This document shows positions 1 to 7,329 of a stretch of DNA of 8,728 nucleotides, piece after piece; positions within the stretch are counted from its first letter, which is position 1; each line of letters begins with the position of its first letter. The notes beneath the pieces are model-generated. The model made no database searches and was not told the DNA's origin. It saw only the letters and a program-made list of their open reading frames with translations. A program made the position numbers and the translations under genes. Source of the DNA: Glaciecola sp. UBA1851. Its GTDB lineage: Bacteria > Pseudomonadota > Gammaproteobacteria > Enterobacterales > Alteromonadaceae. The stretch spans positions 1 through 8,728 of the forward strand of contig DDIL01000033.1 of NCBI GenBank assembly GCA_002338515.1. Direction: 5' to 3'.

Positions 1-243
1 GATGGCGTAGAGCTAGGCTTAGAGCCAAATGAACATCCTGCGGTGAAAGAGTTTCAAGCTGCCTTGATGAAAGATGGCATTCCATTTACTGCATTTAGTG
101 TTGATAACTTGGATGGCGAGTATGAACGACTGTGTAATCTGGGCGTTGAATTTAGTGGTCCTCCAATAACTGCTGGACAGGTAAAGACTGCAATTTTTAA
201 CGATACTTGCGGTAATTTAATTCAATTACTAGAAGAAATTTAA
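1..243 (+). CDS. VOC (glyoxalase/bleomycin-resistance fold) family protein, C-terminal part
   Basis: The reading frame is open from base 1 and stops at the TAA at 241-243, so the gene begins left of the window and only the last 80 residues are seen. They start DGVELGLEPNEHPAVKEFQ and show the typical second half of a VOC domain: a Glu-rich strand, a helix (residues 14-25), the strand TAFSVDNLDGEYERL, then the closing pattern NDTCGNLIQL. That C-terminal 'D-x-x-G-N-x-I-x-L' strand carries the last metal ligand position in many VOC enzymes; here a Gln follows Ile (IQLLEEI). VOC proteins include glyoxalases, dioxygenases and antibiotic-binding proteins, so the substrate cannot be assigned. A GTG at 43 in this frame is internal, not a true start. 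No clear terminator follows. The family call is firm; the function is unknown. Confidence 0.85.
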   Translation, partial: DGVELGLEPNEHPAVKEFQAALMKDGIPFTAFSVDNLDGEYERLCNLGVEFSGPPITAGQVKTAIFNDTCGNLIQLLEEI

Positions 244-610
244 ATCAATATATCTGATAACTATCAAGTATTTTCTCTAAATTTTGACAGCTATGTTTCC
301 TACCTACCGCTAACCGAACCGCGAATCTAAACCGGTAATAAACCATGAAACTTAAGCATAAATAAGGTTTAAATAATTCACCTAACCTTTTTCTTGATTG
401 CCACCCAAATTGAATTCAAAGGTCGTATTCGCTTCATATTTAGTCTTTTTCAAGTCGCTGATTTATATCTTTAGGCAATAAAAATGAGCGTCGAAACAGC
501 CATAAACGTTAATAATCTACTCATAATTTATAGTGTCAGTATTTTTTACAACTTTTTATATTTTACGTTTTATATTTTTTTAATTTATTTAAAATCAATG
601 ATATAGGATC
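244..610. other. A+T-rich intergenic region, no gene seen
   Basis: No convincing coding frame on either strand. Bases 540-600 are almost pure A/T and lie directly upstream of the sigma-54 promoter at 611-625. A sequence close to an IHF site (WATCAANNNNTTR, one mismatch in the last triplet) occurs at 593-605; IHF commonly bends DNA upstream of sigma-54 promoters. This site and any activator binding further upstream are inference only. A 40-codon hydrophobic frame at 484-606 is treated as chance. Confidence 0.5.
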
Positions 611-625
611 TGGTATAAATGTTGC
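611..625 (+). promoter_or_regulatory. sigma-54 (RpoN) -24/-12 promoter
   Basis: TGGTATAAATGTTGC matches the sigma-54 consensus TGGCACNNNNNTTGC: the invariant GG and GC are both present with exactly 10 bases between them, and TTGC is perfect. The -24 half deviates at two of its six positions (TGGTAT against TGGCAC). Transcription would start near 636, giving an 80-base leader before the ATG at 717. It is known from other bacteria that PEP-CTERM protein genes can be controlled by the sigma-54-dependent regulator PrsR, so the site makes sense in front of this gene. No comparable site was found upstream of 3756 or 3528. Confidence 0.65.
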
Positions 626-704
626 CATACACTAAGTGTTCAGGTGTAATCGACAATAAGATATAGCGGTGATTTCAGGAACAACATCATATATTAATAG
701 TTAT

Positions 705-709
705 AGGGA
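705..709 (+). promoter_or_regulatory. Shine-Dalgarno site fixing the start at 717
   Basis: AGGGA lies 7 bases before the ATG at 717. The longer frame from a GTG at 669 has no such site and would put 16 hydrophilic residues in front of a textbook signal peptide, so 717 is preferred. Confidence 0.75.
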
Positions 710-716
710 ACTAATA

Positions 717-1424
717 ATGAAAAAATTAAATTTAGTAAAAGCTTTGTTTTTAAGTGCATCCTTGCTTACAGTTAATGCAATGGCAGATGTTATCGTATTA
801 GACTTTGAGGGTGTTAATGCTGATTATCCTTCTAGCAGTAATTCTTTAGTGCAAGATTTTTATAATGGCGGCACTAGCAGTGAAGGAACAAGCGGTACGA
901 ACTATGGTATCGAATTCAGTGATAACGCTTTAGGGATTTGTTTAAACACTGTAGGTGTTACTTGTTCGAATACTTCACGAGGTGGTGAAGGAAACCCCGA
1001 TTCTCAATTAGGCGGGCTCTTTTTCCTAACAGGAAACGAAACTTTCATGAACGTTGCCGCTGGCTTTGAAACTGGTTTCTCTTTCTTTTATTCTGCAGTT
1101 AATCAAGGCGGTTCAATTTCTGTTTTTGATGATTTGTCAGGCGGAGGAAACCTTTTAGCAAGTTTAACTTTAGATATTACTCCAAGTACATGTGGTCCAG
1201 AATATAATGCTGGATTCTGTAGTTTTGTAGCGGGCGGAGTAGGCTTTGATGGTGTTGCAAAATCTGTTTCATTTGCAGGTGCAGCTAATCAAATTGTTTG
1301 GGATGACATTACTTTTGGAAGTATCATACCTGACCCAGATCCTGACCCAGTTCCGGCGCCTCATATGCTACTATTAATGGCTTTAAGCCTAGCTAGCTTG
1401 CGTTGGTTACGTCGTAAAGCGTAA
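717..1424 (+). CDS. Secreted PEP-CTERM-type surface protein
   Basis: A 235-residue protein that is exported and then processed by an exosortase-type system. It begins MKKLNLVKALFLSASLL and has a signal peptide with likely cleavage after AMA (residues 21-23). The mature part opens with VIVLDFEGV and is rich in Gly, Ser and Asn, as in beta-sandwich surface proteins. It has four cysteines in two pairs (GICLNTVGVTC and STCGPEYNAGFC), consistent with disulfides outside the cytoplasm. A strand AGAANQIVWDDITFGS precedes an acidic proline linker (PDPDPDP) and the sorting tail at 212-235: VPAP, a hydrophobic helix, then RWLRRKA. VPAP replaces the classical PEP motif; such variants are common in marine gammaproteobacteria. 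The domain resembles recurring PEP-CTERM paralogues of unknown role, probably matrix or biofilm related. The gene appears monocistronic, with a sigma-54 promoter upstream and a hairpin downstream. The sorting class is well supported; the biochemical function is unknown. Confidence 0.88.
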   Translation: MKKLNLVKALFLSASLLTVNAMADVIVLDFEGVNADYPSSSNSLVQDFYNGGTSSEGTSGTNYGIEFSDNALGICLNTVGVTCSNTSRGGEGNPDSQLGGLFFLTGNETFMNVAAGFETGFSFFYSAVNQGGSISVFDDLSGGGNLLASLTLDITPSTCGPEYNAGFCSFVAGGVGFDGVAKSVSFAGAANQIVWDDITFGSIIPDPDPDPVPAPHMLLLMALSLASLRWLRRKA

Positions 1425-1432
1425 AAGTCATA

Positions 1433-1459
1433 TTCAGCCTATACCTTGTGTAGGCTGAA
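1433..1459 (+). terminator. Hairpin after the PEP-CTERM gene, probable terminator
   Basis: TTCAGCCTATAC and GTGTAGGCTGAA form a 12-bp stem (one G-U pair) around a three-base loop, starting nine bases after the stop codon. No T-run follows, so it may be an mRNA-stabilising hairpin or an imperfect terminator. A second smaller stem (TCTCATT/AATGAGA, 1466-1482) follows immediately. Confidence 0.6.
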
Positions 1460-1465
1460 ATCTCC

Positions 1466-1482
1466 TCTCATTCCCAATGAGA
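1466..1482. repeat. Small inverted repeat, second hairpin
   Basis: TCTCATT, loop CCC, AATGAGA: a perfect 7-bp stem directly behind the larger hairpin. It may act with it as a tandem 3' structure. Confidence 0.4.
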
Positions 1483-1776
1483 ATATGTTACTCATCCATT
1501 CTTAAAATAACGGATTGTTGCTACCAAAAAAATTCCAATCGTTGAACAATCTCATACAGTCAGTTTGGACTAATTTGAACCTTTCCGTATTATATTATGT
1601 TAATCAAGACTTAGTTAATAGCAGATAAATAATAAACATCTTAACGATCGTCAATTATTGTCATAAAAGTTGGCTACCTGAAATTGAATAAAACAACAGG
1701 ATCACCATTTCGCTTTACATTTTAGGCGGCTAAATTTAATTTGCCTTTTAATATAAATAGCAAGCAAATTTGTCCG
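1483..1776. other. Intergenic region between convergent genes, no gene seen
   Basis: This A+T-rich stretch lies between the 3' ends of the PEP-CTERM gene and the kinase gene. Stops occur in all frames. The only structure noted is an inverted repeat AATTTGC (1738-1744) / GCAAATT (1764-1770) with a 19-base loop just past the kinase stop. It could end kinase transcription but is weak and lacks a T-run. Confidence 0.4.
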
Positions 1777-3528
1777 TTAGTGCTTGGTAATTTCTTCATT
1801 CATTTTTCTATACAAAAAACTTCTCAAACTCGCAGGAGGAGTTGGCTTATGAAGTAATGGTAACCCATGATTAGTAATGTTTTGTATTTTTTCTTTGCCA
1901 ATATCACCTGACACTATTACAGCAGGTAAATTCTGGCCAAATTTTTGGCGCAACGATTCTATAACTTGAATACCTGTCATGTCGTTTTTTAACCTATAAT
2001 CGACAATAACACAGTCTGGGACACATCCACTTTTAGAAAGATTCTGTAGTGCTATATCAAGTTCAGTTGCTGTTAAAACTGAATAGCCCCATCCTGATAA
2101 CAGTGCTTGCATCGCAGTTAAAATGCTTTTCTCATCATCAATGACTAAAATTAATTTTTGTGTTTGGGTATTCTCTATAGTCGGTTGTGTATTTGCTTGT
2201 TCAATATTTTTCAATTTCCCTTTTGGTATTGTAAAAGCGAACCGAGCACCTTTATGGTTTCTAACAGGAGACGTTACTGAGACGTCTGTACCCATCAAAT
2301 TTGCCACCCTTTTAACAATCGATAAACCTAACCCCAATCCCTTTTTCCTATCTCTATGGGAATTATGTAATTGTACAAATTCCTCAAAAATAGTTTCTTG
2401 ATCAGCAATTGAAATACCTATGCCACTATCTACAATCGCTATTTCTATGGAATCATCAAATTGCGTTACCGCTAAATCAATCTCACCTTCATTCGTGTAT
2501 CTGATAGCGTTGGAAACAAGATTTCTTAGAATGAGTTCTAGCAAAGTAGGATCGGTATAAAGCACTACATTGGGGACGTTCCAGTTAATTTGAATATGTT
2601 TTTCTATCGCTAAAGGGGTAAAGTCATTTTCTAACTTATTAACTAAGGTAGAAAGAAGAAACGCTTTTTTTTCGCATTCTAAAGTGCCTGCATCTAACCT
2701 AGAAATATCTAATAAAGCATTGAATAAATCTTGCAATGCTTCTAAAGACTCATTGATATGCTGAGTAAGAATCAGTGACTTTTCTTTGTCATCTAAACTG
2801 TCTTCTAATGCACCGCTAAAAAGGGTTAAGGCATGTAAAGGTTGTCTTAGGTCATGTGAGGCGGCAGCTAAAAATTTTGACTTTGCTTGATTGGCTTTTT
2901 CTGCGGCATCTCTTTGCTGTTTTAAATCTTCTACTAGCTCTATGTTCTCGAAGCGCAGTCTAAGCGACTCTAATATCACATTTTGACCTTTCCTAGCCGC
3001 GCCAATTTGCGTAATCATTACCAATACAAAAATAATGGCATTAATATGAAATGGACTAGGAAATTGAACTGCCACCATGTAAAGCATAGCTAAAAAATAA
3101 AAGCTAGAAAAAGCAAAAAAAGCACTAAGGTAAACAGAATGTGAAGTAGCTGACGCTGCAATCATAACCATAAACATCGCAAACCATGCAGCTTGTTCTA
3201 ACGTTGACAATAGAGGAAAGAAAAGTAATGTAGCTGACCCCCATGCTATACCCCAAATTAACATAATAAAGGTGAAGATATAAATGTGTGTATTATTGAT
3301 GGAAGCATATTTAAGTTTAACGAACCAATCTACAAATATAATACGCAGTATCAATATAGTGCCAGTTGTAGCAGCCCACAAAAATAATATTAAATTATCA
3401 CCTTTGTCAAAGGCTAAAAATACAACAAAAAATATCGTCACAAAAGCGGATATGTAAATTTCATAATGCTTCCGACAGCATTCTATTATTCTGGCAGTTT
3501 GGATTTTATCTGCAACGTCATTATTCAT
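1777..3528 (-). CDS. Membrane hybrid sensor histidine kinase with C-terminal receiver
   Basis: A 583-residue inner-membrane kinase. About six hydrophobic segments lie between residues 25 and 178 and form the sensor part, which has no recognisable ligand domain. A coiled-coil linker (about 185-215, ELVEDLKQQRDAAEKANQAK) leads to the HisKA domain with the phospho-acceptor His225 in AASHDLRQPLHALTL. The ATPase domain has N340 (NLVSNA), the G1 box DSGIG (367-371) and the G2 box GLGLGLS (397-403). After a short linker the receiver domain (about 457-575) keeps all key residues: acidic pair D464/D465, phospho-acceptor D510 (VIVDYRL), S540 and K561 (HKP). All catalytic residues are intact. There is no DNA-binding domain, so an output protein or a phosphotransfer partner must lie elsewhere. 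The gene is divergent from the dockerin/cohesin operon, sharing a 227-base region, which makes a regulatory link possible but unproven. The ATG at 3528 has only a weak GGG upstream at 3539-3541. Confidence 0.93.
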   Translation of the reverse strand: MNNDVADKIQTARIIECCRKHYEIYISAFVTIFFVVFLAFDKGDNLILFLWAATTGTILILRIIFVDWFVKLKYASINNTHIYIFTFIMLIWGIAWGSATLLFFPLLSTLEQAAWFAMFMVMIAASATSHSVYLSAFFAFSSFYFLAMLYMVAVQFPSPFHINAIIFVLVMITQIGAARKGQNVILESLRLRFENIELVEDLKQQRDAAEKANQAKSKFLAAASHDLRQPLHALTLFSGALEDSLDDKEKSLILTQHINESLEALQDLFNALLDISRLDAGTLECEKKAFLLSTLVNKLENDFTPLAIEKHIQINWNVPNVVLYTDPTLLELILRNLVSNAIRYTNEGEIDLAVTQFDDSIEIAIVDSGIGISIADQETIFEEFVQLHNSHRDRKKGLGLGLSIVKRVANLMGTDVSVTSPVRNHKGARFAFTIPKGKLKNIEQANTQPTIENTQTQKLILVIDDEKSILTAMQALLSGWGYSVLTATELDIALQNLSKSGCVPDCVIVDYRLKNDMTGIQVIESLRQKFGQNLPAVIVSGDIGKEKIQNITNHGLPLLHKPTPPASLRSFLYRKMNEEITKH

Positions 3529-3654
3529 ATTGTCATACCCGGTTTCCAGCCTTCTGAAATTTTAAATATACGCCTACACCTAATTACCCAAAGGTAGTGT
3601 AAGCGACTAGAAAACAATTCACTATTAATAATAAGACTATAACTATACATACTT

Positions 3655-3677
3655 TTGGTTAGGTACTTACATACCAA
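3655..3677. promoter_or_regulatory. Imperfect dyad in the divergent promoter region
   Basis: TTGGT(TA)GGTA, spacer CTTACA, TACCAA forms an imperfect palindrome between the divergent kinase and operon genes. It could be an operator for a dimeric regulator. Short dyads also arise by chance in such DNA, and no clear -35/-10 pair was found to anchor it. Confidence 0.2.
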
Positions 3678-3755
3678 TTCCCGTCTATTGCATTTGAATA
3701 GCTAATGTTAACTTTTAAAAACCACTAGTATTTTTATTAACATACAAGGCTATTT

Positions 3756-6737
3756 ATGAAAACTACCAATCAATACGTTGGCGGTATAAGCAGTATCTTT
3801 TTGATAATGTTTCTGCTTACGGCATCATTAAAACTTTACGCCCAAATAATGCTTGATGAGGTAAATGAAAAAAACTTAGAAATACCCAATGTGCCTGAAC
3901 AGTTCTTTCAACTGAGAACTCAAGGTGAATGGATTGCAGCATTTCCTGATCCAAGAAACAAAATAACAGGAGGCACCAGTACAGCGCACTATCAAGGAAT
4001 AGTTCGCGCACCTTTTCGGCCTGGCCAGATAAACAATATATTTTACGTGTCAAAAAGTGGAGATGCATGCAATAACGAAGGTCAAGACTGCGTAAACTAT
4101 TTAGGTACAGTTGAAATAGCTTCGGCAAATGAAAGGGAAAACTCACCTTCTTTGTACGGTGAAACATTGGGTTCGAACTTACTTCTAAAAGGTGTTGAAA
4201 CCGGTGGTACTATTCCTATCATTAATGGCATTCAAATCGCTACTCAAGATAAAGTAGTTAACAGCCAAACATCTAGTTTTTGGAAACACCCAGGCGGCAT
4301 GCAAATGGTGGGCGATATTTTAGCGGTAGCATATGAACAACCTATAATAAAGCAAGACTACACCAGAAGTGATGGTGTCACTGTTGAAAGTGTCAGCAAA
4401 ATAGCCTTCTATCATACTGAGAACGCCAAACAACCTAGGCAACTTAGTTATACTTTAGATATGGCTGAGGTAGATGTGTTATTTAGTTCAACGTATCTTG
4501 ATGAACTAACCGGTAAACCTAGATTTGAAGCCGGCGTCGCCGCTATTACACAACTTCCTGACGACCGCTTTATGTTGATGGTTACCTATGCATTAAATGC
4601 TGCGGTTGCAGTCTTTATTTCGAATGAAGACAGTTTTTTTACCTACAACCAACAAACAGAAAAATATATTGAAAATCCTAATTTCAAGTTCGAATTTTAT
4701 GATTTATGGGAAGCGAGAGAATTAAATGAGCCAGGCAGAAATAGCCTACCTTGGCGGTGGGCAAGAAGCACCTTTAACAACGATAAAGTAGTATCAGCGT
4801 TTCAACAATTAACGCTTATTAATCAGATGGATGGCCGCATTTTTATTGCAGGCACCTTAAATACCAATAAACTTGCCCCCGTCATTAAAGGTCAAGACCT
4901 AATTAGCTTGTTTGAAGTCAATGGTTTCCCAGGTGATTTAAACGCACCTAATGGGCAAATAAAACTGAATCATGTTGCACAAAAAGTGATGAAAATGACA
5001 TCGCATGATGAAATTGGTGCTGGTGCTACACATGGCAATGGTAATGCAGGTGTCGGGTTTTATGTTTCACCCACTCGCGAACTTATCGCTTATTCCATTG
5101 CACATTTTGAGAATGATGAAGACGTACTTAGAATGGCCGAATTTAGGCACAAAGATCATGTTTATTTGGGCAATAAAATAGGTAGCAGGTTTCAGCCAAA
5201 TCATTTAGGCGACACAGTTGTTATTGAACAGAATGAAAATTTCACCATTGATGCATCGGCTCATTATATAAATAGTTGGGGTGATTTTTTCCAAAATACA
5301 AATTACAATTCGGGGAATTTAGATATTATTCAGTTAATGGAATACACCCGACAAAATGAAGATGATTTTCAGAACTTCAGTAAACTAGATGGCGCAGGCA
5401 TTGACAATGGCTTTAACGATAAATTATCAAGTTACAAAACAGGATTGGCAGCCGACCATATACTGTTTTTCTATGATGATAGAAATTTCGAAAAACTACT
5501 CTTTGGCCGCACACCATTTGCTGGTTCGCCTATTAATGGGCAATTTTTACAAGACAACAATATTGGCAGTATTGCTAATGACAAAATTAGTTCTAGTCAA
5601 ATATTCTCGCTTGTAGATTTATTTGGCCAACCTATTAACGACGATAATATTCTTACTGCTTTTAGTCAGAATATCGCTATTCTTACCGGCGTTTCGTTAA
5701 GTAATGATGAATTATTAAAGCGTTGGCAACTATCAGCAATCAATGCAAAAAACTGGGAATGGGATACAGACTCAGACGGAATATTTGAAACTAGAACGTC
5801 AGGCCCAAGACTCAATTTTCAGCGTTCAGAAATTGGTACTTACCAGGTTCGCTTGCGGCACAAAGGCGTTGATACCGACGTATTTGGTCAACCCGTAGAA
5901 AAAACAATTATTGTTGAAGAATCGGTAAGAGAAGTACCCAATGTTGTTGGTTTAACTTCAGACGAGGCTAAAGTTGCATTGGATGAAGTTGATTTAAAAT
6001 TCGATGAAGTTGAAGAATACAGTGATACTGTTCTAGAAGATATTGTATTTGCTCAAAGTATTTCGCCCGGCACTCTCGTTCCAAAAGGAGAACGTGTTGT
6101 GTTCACTGTTTCAAGGGGCCAAAATCCAGAAGTAATCACCCCTAATGTAATAGGTAAAACAGTAGAAGAAGCCATCGTTGTTGCACAAAATGCTGGATTG
6201 CAGCTATTCATATTAGGTGAAGAATTTAATGAAGATTTCCCTGCTGGACAGATATTTGATCAAAAGGCGCTTGCTGGCGACATAGTTAACAGAAATAGTA
6301 GTATTGATGTAATTGTTTCAAAGGGCAGTGAATTTTTTACTACCGTCCCTAATATAGTTGGTGAAACACCTCAAGACGCAATCGTCCTTCTTCAAGATAA
6401 TGAACTAGTTCAAGGTGATATTAGTGAAGATAATCATCCTTCTGTAGCTGTTGGTTTAATTATTAGCCAATCCCCTGCCGCAGGCGAACAAGTTGATAAA
6501 AATACAAGTATCAATTTTATTGTTTCATTGGGGCCTATCCCGGATTTAGTTGGCGATATAGATCTTGACGGAGATGTTGATCGGAACGATTTAAATCAAA
6601 TATTTGCGGCATTGAATCAAAATGCTGAAGATGCAAACGACAAACGAGACATCAATAAAGATGGGCGAATCACTATTTTAGACGCCAGAGAATTAATAAC
6701 ACTGTGTACATTGCCTCGCTGCGCAGTCATCAATTAA
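3756..6737 (+). CDS. Secreted multidomain protein: unknown N-terminal region, PKD-like, 3 PASTA, type-I dockerin
   Basis: A 993-residue exported protein. The ATG has AAGG 6 bases upstream. The signal peptide spans about residues 1-29 (hydrophobic 11-25, cleavage near LYA). Residues 45-650 match no family I recognise; motifs such as HPGGMQMVGDILAVAYE (178-194) followed by IAFYHTENAKQPRQL hint at beta-propeller-like blades. A PKD-like segment (660-722) has WEWDTDSDGIFETR and GTYQVRL. Three PASTA repeats follow at about 726-788, 794-857 and 863-926; each opens with PNVVGL, PNVIGK or PNIVGE and closes with a VxVS/VSxG strand. The C-terminus is a type-I dockerin with two complete calcium loops: D934, D936, D938, D942, D945 and D965, N967, D969, T973, D976. 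PASTA normally binds peptidoglycan in Gram-positive kinases and penicillin-binding proteins; here it is on a secreted protein. The dockerin should bind a cohesin, and one is encoded 13 bases downstream. No enzymatic motif was recognised, so the substrate or role is unknown. Confidence 0.9.
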   Translation: MKTTNQYVGGISSIFLIMFLLTASLKLYAQIMLDEVNEKNLEIPNVPEQFFQLRTQGEWIAAFPDPRNKITGGTSTAHYQGIVRAPFRPGQINNIFYVSKSGDACNNEGQDCVNYLGTVEIASANERENSPSLYGETLGSNLLLKGVETGGTIPIINGIQIATQDKVVNSQTSSFWKHPGGMQMVGDILAVAYEQPIIKQDYTRSDGVTVESVSKIAFYHTENAKQPRQLSYTLDMAEVDVLFSSTYLDELTGKPRFEAGVAAITQLPDDRFMLMVTYALNAAVAVFISNEDSFFTYNQQTEKYIENPNFKFEFYDLWEARELNEPGRNSLPWRWARSTFNNDKVVSAFQQLTLINQMDGRIFIAGTLNTNKLAPVIKGQDLISLFEVNGFPGDLNAPNGQIKLNHVAQKVMKMTSHDEIGAGATHGNGNAGVGFYVSPTRELIAYSIAHFENDEDVLRMAEFRHKDHVYLGNKIGSRFQPNHLGDTVVIEQNENFTIDASAHYINSWGDFFQNTNYNSGNLDIIQLMEYTRQNEDDFQNFSKLDGAGIDNGFNDKLSSYKTGLAADHILFFYDDRNFEKLLFGRTPFAGSPINGQFLQDNNIGSIANDKISSSQIFSLVDLFGQPINDDNILTAFSQNIAILTGVSLSNDELLKRWQLSAINAKNWEWDTDSDGIFETRTSGPRLNFQRSEIGTYQVRLRHKGVDTDVFGQPVEKTIIVEESVREVPNVVGLTSDEAKVALDEVDLKFDEVEEYSDTVLEDIVFAQSISPGTLVPKGERVVFTVSRGQNPEVITPNVIGKTVEEAIVVAQNAGLQLFILGEEFNEDFPAGQIFDQKALAGDIVNRNSSIDVIVSKGSEFFTTVPNIVGETPQDAIVLLQDNELVQGDISEDNHPSVAVGLIISQSPAAGEQVDKNTSINFIVSLGPIPDLVGDIDLDGDVDRNDLNQIFAALNQNAEDANDKRDINKDGRITILDARELITLCTLPRCAVIN

Positions 6738-6742
6738 ATAAA

Positions 6743-6747
6743 AAGGA
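6743..6747 (+). promoter_or_regulatory. Shine-Dalgarno site of the cohesin gene
   Basis: AAGGA lies 3 bases before the ATG at 6751 and 6 bases before a second ATG at 6754. The spacing favours 6754, which would remove one Met. The site lies in the 13-base gap after the dockerin gene, supporting translation from one mRNA. Confidence 0.65.
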
Positions 6748-6750
6748 AAA

Positions 6751-7329
6751 ATGATGAAATATTATAGAACAGTAGCAATTGCAACTATGCTCTTAACTTT
6801 TACTTTATCGGCGAATGCGGCACTGCTAAGTATAGTGGCTGACAAAACTGACATGCTGGTTGGGGAAGAATTAACGGTTGAAATAGTGGTGTCAGAGTTA
6901 GGTGGTGGTAATGCGCCATCACTTGGCGCATTCGATTTTAACTTTGAATTTGACGATGTTGTTTTCTCAATCCAGACATTAGATTTTGGCACCGGTTTGG
7001 ATGTATTAGGGTTTGGTTCTTTGCAAGGAGCAAGTTTTCTAGATGACAATCTTGTTAATTTGTTTGAATTATCGTTAGACACAGCCGATGATTTAAACAT
7101 GTTACAAAGTGACAGTTTTACATTGATTGAAATGACTTTTGCGGCAATAACAGCTGGTGTAGGCAAATTCAGTGTAGAGAATGTTATTTTAAGTGATGGA
7201 TTAGGTGACTTAATTAACACTCAAATTAACCAAGCTCAAGTAGCTGTCCTATCCCCTGTAAACGCACCCGCATCAGTTAGTTTGCTTTTAGTTTCGATCA
7301 TAGCACTAAAATTTAGAAACAGACTTTAA
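6751..7329 (+). CDS. Cohesin-like protein with PEP-CTERM-like membrane tail
   Basis: A 192-residue exported protein (191 if ATG 6754 is used). The signal peptide ends at SANA (20-23). Residues 25-167 have the layout of a cohesin beta-sandwich: VADKTDMLVGEELTVEIVV, then LGAFDFNFEFDDVVF, a strand NLFELSLD, then SFTLIEMTFAAITAGVGKF and a closing strand AQVAVL. Cohesins bind dockerins in a calcium-dependent, very tight complex. The tail (168-192) reads SPVNAPASV, a hydrophobic helix, then KFRNRL. This is a divergent PEP-CTERM signal with VNAP in place of PEP, so an exosortase-type enzyme probably processes it. There are no cysteines. The adjacent upstream gene ends in a dockerin, which is the natural partner. 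Cohesin domains are also found in PEP-CTERM proteins without dockerins, so partnership is inference. A good terminator follows at 7355. Confidence 0.85.
   Translation: MMKYYRTVAIATMLLTFTLSANAALLSIVADKTDMLVGEELTVEIVVSELGGGNAPSLGAFDFNFEFDDVVFSIQTLDFGTGLDVLGFGSLQGASFLDDNLVNLFELSLDTADDLNMLQSDSFTLIEMTFAAITAGVGKFSVENVILSDGLGDLINTQINQAQVAVLSPVNAPASVSLLLVSIIALKFRNRL

Noticed and set aside
484..606. 40-codon hydrophobic frame starting ATG AGC GTC, a possible small membrane protein
   Set aside because: It is mostly the product of an A/T-rich tract giving Phe, Tyr, Ile and Leu codons, has only a weak AGG upstream, and ends next to the sigma-54 promoter. No recognisable similarity.
2123..2401. 92-codon plus-strand frame inside the kinase gene
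   Set aside because: Antisense to the intact, conserved ATPase/receiver region of the kinase; a shadow frame with no signal of its own.
3529..3755. Sigma-54 site for the dockerin/cohesin operon (TTTGGTTAGGTACTTAC)
   Set aside because: GG is followed at the right distance by AC, not the required GC, so the -12 element is missing.
3817..4167. 116-codon minus-strand frame in the large secreted gene
   Set aside because: Antisense to the signal peptide and N-terminal region of the large gene; composition not convincing and no ribosome site.
6762..7220. 152-codon minus-strand frame over the cohesin gene
   Set aside because: Mirror of the cohesin coding sequence, with low-complexity Ser/Asn/Pro composition; the plus-strand protein has a signal peptide, domain and tail that explain the locus.
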